The notes: generated by a model not told the origin, from the letters alone. 64,000 bases of DNA from Candidatus Poseidoniaceae archaeon (GCA_938030705.1 CALHIR010000001.1:62001-126000); one strand, 5' to 3'; shown: positions 1 through 9,550, counted from the stretch's first letter. Numbers and translations: made by a program.

Positions 1-2
1 AC

Positions 3-1100
3 GGAACGGGTCCCGAACCTCAAGAAGTTCTCTCGCCTCGGCCGCTGGCTATTTTGGAAGGTCAAAACCACGAGGTTCGGTTGATTGTTCAAGAACTGGG
101 CGGCCTTGATTTGCCCTCCCTTGAATTGGTGTGGCAAGTCGAGGATTTCGAAACGGGAGATGTCATTCGCTCAGGACGAGAACCGCTCTCGCTTGAGGGC
201 GAGGACTTGGACGGTTTGCGCCTTGAGTTGTACGCCGACATGAACCTCAGCGTCATCACCAACGAGATGCTCATCGACCGCATGGTGGTGAAAATCAGCA
301 TCGCAGGTCGCGACCTCGCTGGAAACGCCGTGACCGGACTGGGTGGCAACGTGAACAATCCCTACCTCGCCACGTGGAACATGGAATGGTTGCAACCCAA
401 ATTTTCCGTCGCCCCTTCAGCCTTGACCTATTCCAGGTTGCTCATGGAAGTCGGGGACACGACCTCCATTCAACTTGAAGTCGAAAACATTGGTTCGCTC
501 CAAGGTGAGATCGGCGTGATGTTTGAGGCGGTTGACGCCAATGGTGAACGAACCTTGATCCAACGCACAACCGTCGCTGCTGAGCCAGGGGCCATCGGTT
601 TGGTCACGGTTGACTGGGGTCCGGAAGAGCCCGGTGTCCAGTGGGTGGAAGCGACCCTCGATAACGGCATGACCGCCAGTGGGCCCAACATCGATGTCCG
701 TGTCGCAGAAGAGCCGAGTTTCTCCCAGAAATTATTCGGTGATGTGAACCCGATTATCGGAAGCCTCACCGCTCTCCTCTTGGTCGCCGTAGTGGTAACC
801 CTGCTGGCTTGGATGCGGCGCATGACGGTAAACTCCGGTACAAAGGTGGATTACGACTGGGACGAGTATTCTTCGGAGTTTGAGGATGAATATGAGGACG
901 ATGACGACGGTGACGTCGCTTCCAGTGGGGCTTCCGCTGCTGCTACAACAACCGCTGCTTCCACCGTGGATTCATCTTCTTCTGGAGAACAGGAAACGGA
1001 CTGGGTCATGGGCTCCGACGGCTATTGGTGGTACCACGACAAGGCCACGAACGAATGGTGGTACAAGGACGCCAACGGCGAGATTGTCAAGCATCCTTGA
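3..1100 (+). CDS. C-terminal part of a membrane-anchored Ig-like surface protein (5' end outside window)
   Basis: The reading frame is open from the first bases of the window, so this is the 3' part of a longer gene; the TTG at 54 is only the first start-like codon inside the window. What remains is beta-rich, CARDB/NEW3-like sequence (residues such as SIQLEVENIGSLQGEIGV). It is followed by one hydrophobic helix (IIGSLTALLLVAVVVTLLAW, about 110 residues from the end), an RR stop-transfer, a strongly acidic stretch (EFEDEYEDDDDGD), a Ser/Thr/Ala linker and a tryptophan/tyrosine-rich tail with the paired motifs DGYWWYHD and NEWWYKDANGE. The layout suggests an extracellular body, one membrane helix and a short cytoplasmic tail. 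The role is unknown. nadE starts 20 nt after the stop. Confidence 0.8.
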   Translation, partial: GTGPEPQEVLSPRPLAILEGQNHEVRLIVQELGGLDLPSLELVWQVEDFETGDVIRSGREPLSLEGEDLDGLRLELYADMNLSVITNEMLIDRMVVKISIAGRDLAGNAVTGLGGNVNNPYLATWNMEWLQPKFSVAPSALTYSRLLMEVGDTTSIQLEVENIGSLQGEIGVMFEAVDANGERTLIQRTTVAAEPGAIGLVTVDWGPEEPGVQWVEATLDNGMTASGPNIDVRVAEEPSFSQKLFGDVNPIIGSLTALLLVAVVVTLLAWMRRMTVNSGTKVDYDWDEYSSEFEDEYEDDDDGDVASSGASAAATTTAASTVDSSSSGEQETDWVMGSDGYWWYHDKATNEWWYKDANGEIVKHP

Positions 1101-1120
1101 GGACCTTCGGGGGTGATTGG

Positions 1121-2887
1121 ATGAGCAAGGTTGGTTTGCTACAATTTGACCCCACGGTCGGCGACCTTGAACAGAACGTGCTTCGTTTGTCATCGCTTGC
1201 AACGCAAGCCGAGCAGGCCGGTGCGACGGTGGGCATCTCAACCGAGTTGGCCGTTTGCGGCTACCCTCCCAGAGATTTGCTGATGGAGCGTGATTTTGTT
1301 CAGCGTTCGATGACGGCTGCCCTCGGTATGCGTGCGCCACTCCCGGTGCTTATCGGCACCCCGATTCCTGCCGAGGACGACCGTACCCTTCCCACCAATG
1401 GCGTGGTGCGCTCCGGCCCAGAGGCCACCAGCATCACCAAGGACGAACACGGGCGCATCGTCGCTGAGAAGCAACTCTTGCCGACCTACGATGTCTTTGA
1501 CGAGGCCCGGTATTTTGCCGCCAAGAATCGCTCGGGACTCGCCCGTTCCTTTGGTGGCTTGACCCTCGGGGTCACCGTTTGTGAAGACGCTTGGCAGTCC
1601 GCCGGAATGACGCCCTCTTCTTATGCACAGGACCCGATTGAGCACATTGCTGAATGGACCCGTCAGGGCGTGGATATCCAAGCGACGGTCAACCTCTCAG
1701 CCTCGCCGTTCCACACTGAGAAATTCACCACTCGCTTGGCCGTTGCCCGGCACGCAGCTGCCGTGTTGAACCACCCCTTCCTCTTGGCCAATCAAGTCGG
1801 AGGAAACGACGATCTGTTGTTTGACGGTCGAAGTTTGGTGGTGTGGCCCGATGGTCGGGCTGTCGTGGCTCCATCCTGGCAGGAAGGTGTCCTCGTGGTC
1901 GACCTTGAAGATGCAAGCGCCTGCACTTGGATTCCAAGCCAAGCTGATGACGCCCTCTGCATCGGCTCGGCGACCCTGATGGTTTTGGAATCTGGCGATG
2001 ACGGTTCGTCCTTTGTGGACACGGTTGAGGAACTCACCAACGCCGTCGTGACGGGTCTTGCAGATTACTGTCGTAAATCCTCGATCGGTTCGATTGTGCT
2101 CGGCCTTTCGGGGGGCATTGATTCAGCCGTCGCCGCCTGCGTCGCCGCCGAAGCGCTGGGTCCAGAGAACGTCACGGGACTGGCAATGCCCAGTCGTCAC
2201 TCGTCCCAACACTCGATTGACGATGCGCTTCATACAGCACAAGCCCTCGGGATGCATCATCATCTTCACCCCATTGACAGCATGCACACCAGTGTGGAAT
2301 CCACGCTTGAGAAGGTGCTGGCAACCGGCCATCCAGTCGCTGGAGAAAACTTGCAGGCCAGGTTGCGCGCCATTCTCGTGATGGGCTATGCTAACGCCAA
2401 CGGCAGCATGGCGGTCACCACCGGAAATAAATCGGAAATCGCTCAGGGCTACTGCACGCTCTACGGCGACATGGCTGGAGGCTATGCGCCGCTGGGCGAC
2501 GTCTACAAAATGGACGTCTATGCGATGGCGGAACGCTTCAATCAACGAGCGGCTGCTCAAGGCAAGACCGAACCCGTTTCGGCCTCCACGATGACCAAAC
2601 CGCCCTCGGCAGAATTGGCGCCGGACCAGACCGACCAAGATACACTGCCGCCGTATGAACGCCTTGATGCCATCCTCCGTGCTCATATCGAGGGTGGTCA
2701 GAACGCTGATGATTTGGTGGCTCTCGGCCATGATGCAGCGACCGTCATGGAGGTGCTTACTCGCCTGGAGCGCAACGAACACAAGCGATGGCAGATGCCG
2801 CCAGCGCCCCGGGTCTCACCTCGTGCGTTTGGCCAAGGATGGCGGCGTCCACTCGCTTCCAATCACGATTGGCGCCGCGTTGCATGA
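1121..2887 (+). CDS. nadE: Glutamine-dependent NAD+ synthetase
   Basis: Makes NAD+ from deamido-NAD+, ATP and glutamine in the last step of NAD biosynthesis in the cytosol. The 588-residue product has the two expected domains. An N-terminal nitrilase-fold glutaminase comes first, with catalytic Glu (STELAVCGYPP, about residue 40), Lys (EKQLLPTYD, about 116) and Cys (TVCEDAW, about 152). A C-terminal synthetase follows with the ATP-pyrophosphatase P-loop LGLSGGIDSAV at about 326 and the downstream TTGNKSE motif. The ATG at 1121 gives MSKVGLLQFDP, a typical family start. The frame is open further upstream, but that part overlaps the preceding gene. Identity is certain; ammonia transfer between the domains is assumed from the family. 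Confidence 0.96.
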   Translation: MSKVGLLQFDPTVGDLEQNVLRLSSLATQAEQAGATVGISTELAVCGYPPRDLLMERDFVQRSMTAALGMRAPLPVLIGTPIPAEDDRTLPTNGVVRSGPEATSITKDEHGRIVAEKQLLPTYDVFDEARYFAAKNRSGLARSFGGLTLGVTVCEDAWQSAGMTPSSYAQDPIEHIAEWTRQGVDIQATVNLSASPFHTEKFTTRLAVARHAAAVLNHPFLLANQVGGNDDLLFDGRSLVVWPDGRAVVAPSWQEGVLVVDLEDASACTWIPSQADDALCIGSATLMVLESGDDGSSFVDTVEELTNAVVTGLADYCRKSSIGSIVLGLSGGIDSAVAACVAAEALGPENVTGLAMPSRHSSQHSIDDALHTAQALGMHHHLHPIDSMHTSVESTLEKVLATGHPVAGENLQARLRAILVMGYANANGSMAVTTGNKSEIAQGYCTLYGDMAGGYAPLGDVYKMDVYAMAERFNQRAAAQGKTEPVSASTMTKPPSAELAPDQTDQDTLPPYERLDAILRAHIEGGQNADDLVALGHDAATVMEVLTRLERNEHKRWQMPPAPRVSPRAFGQGWRRPLASNHDWRRVA

Positions 2888-2941
2888 CGACGGTGAACTC
2901 AAAAAGTGGATTTTCCACGGTGTTTTGTGTCCGGCTCCATC

Positions 2942-3775
2942 ATGAACGTCGCCGGTTATCGTTTTGTTGACCTGAACGACAGGGATGAACTCCAAGCGAG
3001 GCTACGCAGCCTTTGCCTGGATGTTGGTCTCAAAGGGACGGTGCTGCTCGCTCCGGAGGGCATCAATTTTTTCCTGGCCGGACCTTCCACATCCATTGAT
3101 GCGTTCACGGTCATGCTGGGGGAGGACGAACGCTTTGCTGGTATTCCCCTCAAGGTCTCTTACACCGATTATCAACCGTTCAATCGCATGAACGTCCGGA
3201 AAAAGAACGAGATCATCTCGGTCGGTCTTGAGCACATTCGACCGTCGGACTTTACGGGAGAGGAGCTTGAGCCTCAAGCGTTCAAAGCCATGCTCGATGC
3301 TGGTGAACAGGTGCACGTGCTGGATACCCGCAACGACTACGAGTTGCGATTAGGGACCTTTGACAACGCCATCGACCTCAATATTCGGACTTTCAGAGCG
3401 TTTCCCGAGGCCATCCAACAACTTCCCGAGGCCATGAAGGATGAACCCATTGTCATGTTCTGCACCGGGGGCATCCGATGTGAGAAGGCCAGTGCCATCA
3501 TGATCGAAGCGGGCTTCACCAACGTGAAGCAACTCAAAGGCGGCGTTCTCGGGTACTTTGAGAACGTGGGCGGCGACCATTGGAACGGCGATTGTTTCGT
3601 CTTTGACCAGCGTGTTGCGGTGGACCCTTCGCTGAATGAAACCGAAGTGGTCGTGTGTTTTGCCTGCCGCGAACCGCTTTCCACCCAAGAGCAAGCCTCA
3701 CCCGATTATGTCGTGGGCGTTTCCTGCTCTTACTGCATTGATCGGGCTCAACTCGTGCCGTTCAACGACGAATGA
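2942..3775 (+). CDS. trhO: Rhodanese-family tRNA uridine(34) 5-hydroxylase (TrhO/YceA type)
   Basis: Members of this family hydroxylate U34 of tRNAs, the first step toward 5-(carboxy)methoxyuridine. The protein has the family N-terminal acylphosphatase-like domain (GTVLLAPEGINFFLAGP), a rhodanese domain with active loop CTGGIRCEKAS, and a C-terminal Cys-rich end with two CxxC-like pairs (CFAC, CSYC). The ATG at 2942 gives MNVAGYRFVDL, which aligns with the usual family beginning. A GTG at 2906 in the same frame would add 12 residues and cannot be excluded. The last 14 nt overlap the 3' end of the convergent gene on the minus strand. Use of oxygen as hydroxyl donor is family knowledge, not visible here. 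Confidence 0.9.
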   Translation: MNVAGYRFVDLNDRDELQARLRSLCLDVGLKGTVLLAPEGINFFLAGPSTSIDAFTVMLGEDERFAGIPLKVSYTDYQPFNRMNVRKKNEIISVGLEHIRPSDFTGEELEPQAFKAMLDAGEQVHVLDTRNDYELRLGTFDNAIDLNIRTFRAFPEAIQQLPEAMKDEPIVMFCTGGIRCEKASAIMIEAGFTNVKQLKGGVLGYFENVGGDHWNGDCFVFDQRVAVDPSLNETEVVVCFACREPLSTQEQASPDYVVGVSCSYCIDRAQLVPFNDE

Positions 3776-5891
3776 CCACCCAGTCATCCGACAGTTCACC
3801 ATGGCTCCATCGGTGCCATTCATGCCCGTGAACACCATCGTGTGCGATGAACCATGCTTGGGTCGGCGAAAGGATGAGTTCGCCATAGGTCAGCGCTTGA
3901 GATGAATTCCCGTTGCCCGTCCAAGGGTCGTAAGCCAAACGCATGGCCGTGCCCTCGACGGCCCACAGCACCACGCCTTGTGGTGTGCCGTTCACTGAAC
4001 CGCTTGACACCACGATCCAGCCGTCGCCAACCGGAGCCACGCCTCGGAGGTCCGATGACATCAGTCCGGGCGTGAGGTCGTGGAGCACTCGGCTCCCTTG
4101 TGGCGTCCCGTCGGTGATGCATGCCTCCATGCCATGGGTCGGTGTGAGGCAATCAAAGAGAAGCCGTTCACCGGTGTTGGCCACGCCGATGTGCGCTCCG
4201 GGCGATTGGAGGGTGCTGCTCAACTGGAGGCTGATACCGTTGGCTAGGTTGGTGGTCCACAGCCGTGCTTCGTTGGCGACGGTGACCGCATCGTAGACGA
4301 GGTTGTCCCCGATGAGCTGCAAGCCCATGTTTTCACCCAAGTGGGTGTCGCCTGAGGATGGGGCAATGGAGGTCAACCAAGCGTGGGTGCCGTTCTCGTA
4401 AAGGCGAACCACTTGCTTCACGCCACCTCGCACGCCCACAGCCAACGCATCGTTTTCGATGGAGAGGAGGTCTGAAAGTTGCGAGCTTCCAAAATCGTTG
4501 ATGGCCCACGAGGTCAAGACGCCGCTTGTACTCAATCGGTAGGGTTCGACATCTCCAGCCCCGTCTGCGGCGCTGAACCAAACCGCCCGTTCATCAGCGT
4601 GAATCCACGCCTGACCGATGTCGGTCAACATCGAGAGGTTCGCTTGGACGGCCTGCGATACCTCGGCGGTCCATGTGGGCAACGTCACGTTGTTTTGCAA
4701 CGCACTCCCGTTGGTCCAGACGAGTTGATTGGAGGTTGAGCGGAAGAGCAACCCCTCTCCCCACGGCAAGGGTTTCCAGGCCTCCACCGCTCCCAAAGCT
4801 TCGGTGCCTTCGGCCGTGCCGTCGGTCACCCACAGTTCACGGGGCCCTTGACCGTCGGTTGCGTCGAAAAAGAGCAATTCTCCATCTCCCAGCACGGAAA
4901 AGCCGAGGTCGCGACCCGGCAAAGCGTCGCCGTTTGGATGGAGGTCAACCAGCATGGTGGTGGTGTTGGCCTCCGGGTGATGAACGTGAAGTTCACAACC
5001 GTTGACGCCATCGTTCGCGGCGAAGAAAAAGCCCGAGATGGTGTTGGACCACACGGCCTCATCGCAGCCAGTGGTCATTGAATTGCCAACTCCGTTGAAC
5101 ACATCAGTTGCCCGTTCCGAGCGAAGCGGTTCAAAACAGAAATTCAGCGTCTCACGGACCTCGTTGAGTTCCAACACCCCGTTGTGGGCCTCGCCTTCAG
5201 CGGCGCCATCATCAACGCCAAAGCGGATCATAAACCCGTCAGCGCAAATGTAGGTTGGTGCAGTGACCTTGTCGACGAGGGCTGCCGCTCCAATCCTTCC
5301 GTCCGTTCCGTTGGTGCCGGGACGCCCATCATCACCAACAAGGCCGTTACAAACGACGGTTTGGTTGACCGTTTCCTCGGCGTCGAGGTTCTGGTTGAGG
5401 TTGAGGTCCAGTCCACTGTGCAGAACAAGCCCTCCTTCGGAACACGTGGCGTTGCCCACGGGAAGAACCGTCGTTTCCATGCGTTGAGGTACGGCATCCA
5501 TGCCGTTTTCACCGCGTTGGCCCTGAGGCCCAGAGAGGCCTTGCATGCCATTACAGACCACCACGGAGTCCATACGTTCGCCTACATCCAAAAGGCCGTT
5601 TCCGTCAACATCGAAACCGGTGTGGAGGCGAGATCCGCCTTCGTTACACGGGGCAAGAGGGCCGAACGGCTCAGTTTCAACCAGCCAGGGCGTGGCGAGT
5701 TGTTCTTCATGAGGCGCAACGATGAGGGCGTGGTTGTAGACAGCCAGGACCAAAACCACCACCAAGGTCAGGGTTTGAAGCACGGTGAACCAACGACGAT
5801 GGCGGTGGTTGGGTGGCTGTTCCTGTTCTTCGTGGCGTTCCTCATGTTCGGAATCATGTCCCGAATCCTCTTGGTTTGCAGATGTTTGCAT
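3762..5891 (-). CDS. Secreted or membrane-anchored ELWxxDGT-repeat protein with DUF7151/collagen-like modules
   Basis: A 709-residue protein with a charged Glu/His-rich N-terminus and one hydrophobic segment (about residues 36-54, VLQTLTLVVVLVLAVYNHAL), probably a signal anchor. Three Cys-containing modules follow in which a calcium-loop-like DVDGNGLLDVGE or LDLNLNQNLDAEE is followed by VCNG and short collagen-like Gly-x-y runs (GLSGPQGQRGENG; GDDGRPGTNGTDGRIG). This is the pattern of the DUF7151 family. The C-terminal two thirds carry ELWxxDGTxxGT repeats (RELWVTDGTAEGT, ACITDGTPQGS) expected to form a beta-propeller-like surface domain. It is transcribed divergently from the aconitase X gene and converges on trhO. 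Cell-surface location is inferred; ligand and role are unknown. Confidence 0.85.
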   Translation of the reverse strand: MQTSANQEDSGHDSEHEERHEEQEQPPNHRHRRWFTVLQTLTLVVVLVLAVYNHALIVAPHEEQLATPWLVETEPFGPLAPCNEGGSRLHTGFDVDGNGLLDVGERMDSVVVCNGMQGLSGPQGQRGENGMDAVPQRMETTVLPVGNATCSEGGLVLHSGLDLNLNQNLDAEETVNQTVVCNGLVGDDGRPGTNGTDGRIGAAALVDKVTAPTYICADGFMIRFGVDDGAAEGEAHNGVLELNEVRETLNFCFEPLRSERATDVFNGVGNSMTTGCDEAVWSNTISGFFFAANDGVNGCELHVHHPEANTTTMLVDLHPNGDALPGRDLGFSVLGDGELLFFDATDGQGPRELWVTDGTAEGTEALGAVEAWKPLPWGEGLLFRSTSNQLVWTNGSALQNNVTLPTWTAEVSQAVQANLSMLTDIGQAWIHADERAVWFSAADGAGDVEPYRLSTSGVLTSWAINDFGSSQLSDLLSIENDALAVGVRGGVKQVVRLYENGTHAWLTSIAPSSGDTHLGENMGLQLIGDNLVYDAVTVANEARLWTTNLANGISLQLSSTLQSPGAHIGVANTGERLLFDCLTPTHGMEACITDGTPQGSRVLHDLTPGLMSSDLRGVAPVGDGWIVVSSGSVNGTPQGVVLWAVEGTAMRLAYDPWTGNGNSSQALTYGELILSPTQAWFIAHDGVHGHEWHRWSHGELSDDWVVIRR

Positions 5892-5997
5892 GACACCATG
5901 AAAGGGCGTTAATCATTCTTAATCTACCGCCGTTCATTATCGCTTTTGTTTGGGTGTTGAGGGGTGAGTTCATGAGGCTTCAAGGCGTGGAAAGACC

Positions 5998-7773
5998 ATG
6001 CAGCCCCCCAAGCGCTTACTGGACCAGTTGGCGGGAAAGGAAGGGAAGACGCGACAGAAAGCGGCACGACTGGTCATTGATTTGGCTGATACGGCCAAAG
6101 CCGACGGCTATGTCCCAGCGGTCCACGCTCACGTCTCGGGGGTATCGGTTATTACCGGTGGTCACGGCTTGCGTCGTTTCCTCCAAGATTTATCTGCCGA
6201 TGGCGATGGGGAAGTGGCCATTCCCACCACCTTGAATTCGGCCGGTTGCGACCGCGAGAAAATGAAGGAAATGGACATTGAATGGCCCGATTTCCTCAAG
6301 CAACAATTTGAAATCGTCCACGCCTATGAGCAACTTGGCATCGACGCCACCCTGTCCTGTACCCCCTATGACCGCGGTATCGAAGACGAGACAGGCATCG
6401 CTTCTTGGGCCGAATCAAACGCCGTTTGTTTCTCCAACACCTGGACCTCGCTGGTCACCAATCGGGAATCGGGGCTATCGGCCCTGGCAACGGCCTTGAC
6501 CGGTTTTGCTCCCCGTTGGGGGTTGCACCTCGAAGCCAACCGCTCGCCCAACCTTCTGGTCCATCTCGATTGTGAGATGAACCATCTGGCGGATTGGTCG
6601 GTGTTGGGCGATTGGATTGGAAAACAAGTTCGTCCCGATTGGGACATGCCCTTTGGACCCATGCCCTACATCACTGGCCTGCCCTCGTTCATGTCGTTCG
6701 CTTCAAAGAAAGCCTTGACCGCTGCTGCAGCCAATTATGGATGCGCCATGTTGTGGGCTGAAGGCCACACGGTCGCTCCGCCCCTGCCTCGCCTTGAGGA
6801 CGGCACCTTTGCACCACCCGATGGTGGATGGCAAGGGGAACTGACCTTTACGGCCGAAGATCTTCGTCAGCGGTATGACGAACTCGCCCCCAAAGGACAG
6901 GTGGATTTGGTGGTTGTCGGTTGTCCTCAAGCCAGTCTGGAGGAATTGCGCATCACGGCCTCTGCTGTCCGGGGCCACATGGAGATGGGGCGGAAAATTC
7001 CCGACCATCGATTGTGGGTCTTTACCAGCGGTGAAAATTACGACTTGGCGGTGGCCGACGGGACCGTTCAACTCCTCGAGGATGCCGGGGCCTTGTTGCT
7101 CAAAGACACGTGCCCGGAAGTAACGCCCTACAATCGCAGCAAGTACAATCACTTGCTGACCAATTCTCTCAAAGCCGAGCACTACCTTACCAGCGGCCTG
7201 AACCGTCTGCCCACGTCCGTCATGCCCATCGAGGACTGTGTTGCCCACGCCATTGACCCCAGCCTTAGCCACGGGGAGGTCCCCGTTCTGAAGGCCAAGG
7301 CCCAACCCCAACACGCCTCTGGAAAAACACACCAAAGCGGTGATGCGATGCTGACCGGCTCCGGATTGCGCTCACAAAGCGCCTTCACCGTTCGTGGCCG
7401 TGCCTTGGTAACCGACGTCCCCATCACCTACCTGGGTTATGTCAATCGAGACACCGGTGTCATCGAAGAGCCCGGCCATCCCTTGGACGGTGTGGCCATT
7501 GAAGACACGGTCCTGATTTACCCCAAAGGCTCGGGATCTACGGTAGCGCCCTATGTGCTGATGGGCCTTCTTTACACCGGGAAAGGACCCAAAGCCGTGG
7601 TGAACCGGGACATCTGTCCCCTCACCCTGCCTGCATGTTCGTTGCTGGAATTGCCCTATGGGCACGGCTTTGACGAAGATCCGTGCATGGTTGTGAACAC
7701 CGGCGACACGGTTGAGTTTATCCGCACCGATACGGGGGTTCAACTTCAGGTCGTGGAGCGTGCCCAAGCATGA
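5998..7773 (+). CDS. Aconitase X, large and small subunits fused (probable phosphomevalonate dehydratase)
   Basis: The 591-residue product joins two parts. The first is an aconitase-X catalytic domain (residues about 1-440), with TLNSAGCDREK, a CFSNTWTSLVTNRESG region and DTCPEVTPYNRSKY. The second is a swivel domain (about 451-591), with GRALVTDVPITYLGYVNRDTG and LIYPKGSGSTVAPYVL. In archaea the usual partners are separate large and small subunits that dehydrate phosphomevalonate to trans-anhydromevalonate phosphate in the archaeal mevalonate pathway. Fused bacterial forms can instead be cis-3-hydroxyproline dehydratases. The lipid pathway is favoured here because the host is archaeal, but the context does not prove it. 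The ATG at 5998 is the first plausible start; the SDR gene overlaps the stop by 4 nt (ATGA). Confidence 0.85.
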   Translation: MQPPKRLLDQLAGKEGKTRQKAARLVIDLADTAKADGYVPAVHAHVSGVSVITGGHGLRRFLQDLSADGDGEVAIPTTLNSAGCDREKMKEMDIEWPDFLKQQFEIVHAYEQLGIDATLSCTPYDRGIEDETGIASWAESNAVCFSNTWTSLVTNRESGLSALATALTGFAPRWGLHLEANRSPNLLVHLDCEMNHLADWSVLGDWIGKQVRPDWDMPFGPMPYITGLPSFMSFASKKALTAAAANYGCAMLWAEGHTVAPPLPRLEDGTFAPPDGGWQGELTFTAEDLRQRYDELAPKGQVDLVVVGCPQASLEELRITASAVRGHMEMGRKIPDHRLWVFTSGENYDLAVADGTVQLLEDAGALLLKDTCPEVTPYNRSKYNHLLTNSLKAEHYLTSGLNRLPTSVMPIEDCVAHAIDPSLSHGEVPVLKAKAQPQHASGKTHQSGDAMLTGSGLRSQSAFTVRGRALVTDVPITYLGYVNRDTGVIEEPGHPLDGVAIEDTVLIYPKGSGSTVAPYVLMGLLYTGKGPKAVVNRDICPLTLPACSLLELPYGHGFDEDPCMVVNTGDTVEFIRTDTGVQLQVVERAQA

Positions 7774-8756
7774 GCCAGCGCGTGGTCGTAACCGGTGGAG
7801 CTGGCTTCATCGGGGCGGCTTTGGTTCAGCGCTTGCTCACTGAAGGGCACCATGTCGCCGTGTTGGACAACTTTTGGCGAGGCTCCATGACCAATCTTCA
7901 GTCGGTCTCCCAACACGCTCATCTCACGGTGGTGGAAGGGGACGTGACGGTGGAGGATGACCTCGACCGGTGTGCTCAAGCCCTTGGCGGCGTTGACCTT
8001 GTCCACCACTTGGCCGCCATCAACGGGACAAAATGGTTTGATGAAGCAGCCCTTGAGGTCATTGATGTCAACATCAACGGCACCCTGGCAGCCCTTCGAA
8101 AAGCCCAAACATGGGGTGCCCGGTTCGTTCTGGCATCTTCACCCGAAGCCTTTGGCCAGAACGAAACGATGCCGTTGCGCAGCGAGGAGAGCAGCGACTT
8201 CCCACCCGCCTCTCTTCACCAGCGCTTTTCCTACGGGGCGAGCAAGTACCTTGGCGAGGTTGCGGTTCAGCACGCTGTCCGAAACGGGTTGGACGCTCGG
8301 ATTGTACGTCCATTCAACGCCTACGGGGCTACGATGCTCGGGGATGCCTACGGGCAAGTTGTTGGCATGTTCTTTCACGCTGTGGTGCATCAACAACCGA
8401 TGCGCATCCACGGTGATGGCCTGCAAACGAGAAGCATGACCTACATCGATGACACCGTTGAGGGGTTCTACCTCGCTGGGGCCTTGGACGAAGGGCTTGA
8501 CGGCGGCAGCCTTGCGGGTCGGAGTTTCAACATCGGCTCAACCGAAGAGGTCAGCATGCGGTTTCTGGCGGAGAGCGTGAACCATGTGGTGGGGACCATG
8601 GCGGTTGACATGGTGCTCGGTGGTGGCTACCCCGGCGATTCACAACGGCGTCTTCCAGAGAATTCAGGAGCCCTTGCCTCGTTGGGTTGGGTGCCACGGA
8701 CCTCGCTTCAAGAAGGCCTGGCAAAAGTTTGGTCTGCGCTTCAAACCGGGCCGTAG
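7770..8756 (+). CDS. NAD-dependent epimerase/dehydratase (extended SDR)
   Basis: A 328-residue extended short-chain dehydrogenase. The N-terminal Rossmann motif TGGAGFIG lies at residues 8-15, an Asp after strand beta-2 (VLDNFWRG) indicates NAD preference, and the catalytic YxxxK is YGASK at about residues 154-158. The C-terminal half keeps sugar-nucleotide epimerase features (RPFNAYG, MTYIDDTVEGFYLA). Likely substrates are UDP- or dTDP-sugars for surface glycan or archaellin/S-layer glycosylation, but the exact sugar cannot be told. Its ATG overlaps the stop of the aconitase X gene by 4 nt, so the two are probably co-transcribed. The 3' end overlaps the convergent flavin reductase-like gene by 16 nt. 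Confidence 0.88.
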   Translation: MSQRVVVTGGAGFIGAALVQRLLTEGHHVAVLDNFWRGSMTNLQSVSQHAHLTVVEGDVTVEDDLDRCAQALGGVDLVHHLAAINGTKWFDEAALEVIDVNINGTLAALRKAQTWGARFVLASSPEAFGQNETMPLRSEESSDFPPASLHQRFSYGASKYLGEVAVQHAVRNGLDARIVRPFNAYGATMLGDAYGQVVGMFFHAVVHQQPMRIHGDGLQTRSMTYIDDTVEGFYLAGALDEGLDGGSLAGRSFNIGSTEEVSMRFLAESVNHVVGTMAVDMVLGGGYPGDSQRRLPENSGALASLGWVPRTSLQEGLAKVWSALQTGP

Positions 8757-9550
8757 TGCTTCTCAACGCGTTGTGTCCAGCCCTGAGGGGAAGGCGTCAT
8801 GTCGTCTCGCCCGTGTTGGCAAAGCACATCCAAACCACCCGCTGGCATCGTTGCTGAGGAGAACCATACCGCTTCGACCTTGAGGACCGTAAGGGTGGCT
8901 ACCGCATCCGGGAGGGCGTGCTCTTGCACGAAACTGGCTTCGATGGCCGCCACGGCTTCTTGGAGCAAGAGCGGTTGTTCATCGACCGTTTTGAGGGGGA
9001 TGAGGAGGCCTTCGTCTTCGCCACGGGGGAGGGGCGTCGCCGTTTCATCGACAATGGTGGCACCTCGCGGGGTTGGCGGCATCACGTTGAGCATCACGGT
9101 TGAACCGTTGCGAAGGTTGTGGAGGGTGTCCCTCGGGCGCTTGTCCTTGTGAATGGAAAAGGAGGTCGTAAGGTAGGGCGGTGAGGTTGAGACCTGCATG
9201 ACCGAAGAGAGCGGTGCAAAGTTTCGTTCGCCCTGGCCGCCAAGTGTTCCTGCGACGACGACTGGCCGTGGAGAGAGGACGCTGTTCAGCCAGATGCTGC
9301 GATCCACGTGTTCCATGTCGGCCACGGACAGCCGGTGAACGGGAGCTGCGGCTTCATGCGTCTGCTCAAACCAACGGTCAAGGGTGCCGTTTGCGATTTC
9401 CTCAAGGGCGTGTTCATTGAAGGCAATGTACGCTTCCCACTTTGGAATTTCATCCATTTCTCCTCGTTCTTGCTTTCGTTGAATCGAGGCCAAAGCGTAA
9501 GCGTTGCACTTTTTCAAAAACGAAGCAACGGCGGTTCGCTCATCGGTCAT
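8741..9550 (-). CDS. Flavin reductase-like (FMN-binding split barrel) protein with N-terminal helical extension
   Basis: A 269-residue protein. From about residue 85 it has the split-barrel flavin-binding pattern of the flavin reductase-like family (SPRPVVVAGTLGGQGERNFAPLSS, with ISTSPP-like MQVSTSPPYL after it). Such proteins bind FMN and reduce flavin or act as oxidoreductases with unknown electron acceptors. The first 80 residues are a charged helical region not needed for the barrel. It is the last gene of a minus-strand run: its ATG overlaps the stop of the acyltransferase gene by 4 nt, and peroxiredoxin precedes that. A redox role fits the neighbour, but the substrate is unknown. Confidence 0.75.
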   Translation of the reverse strand: MTDERTAVASFLKKCNAYALASIQRKQERGEMDEIPKWEAYIAFNEHALEEIANGTLDRWFEQTHEAAAPVHRLSVADMEHVDRSIWLNSVLSPRPVVVAGTLGGQGERNFAPLSSVMQVSTSPPYLTTSFSIHKDKRPRDTLHNLRNGSTVMLNVMPPTPRGATIVDETATPLPRGEDEGLLIPLKTVDEQPLLLQEAVAAIEASFVQEHALPDAVATLTVLKVEAVWFSSATMPAGGLDVLCQHGRDDMTPSPQGWTQRVEKHYGPV

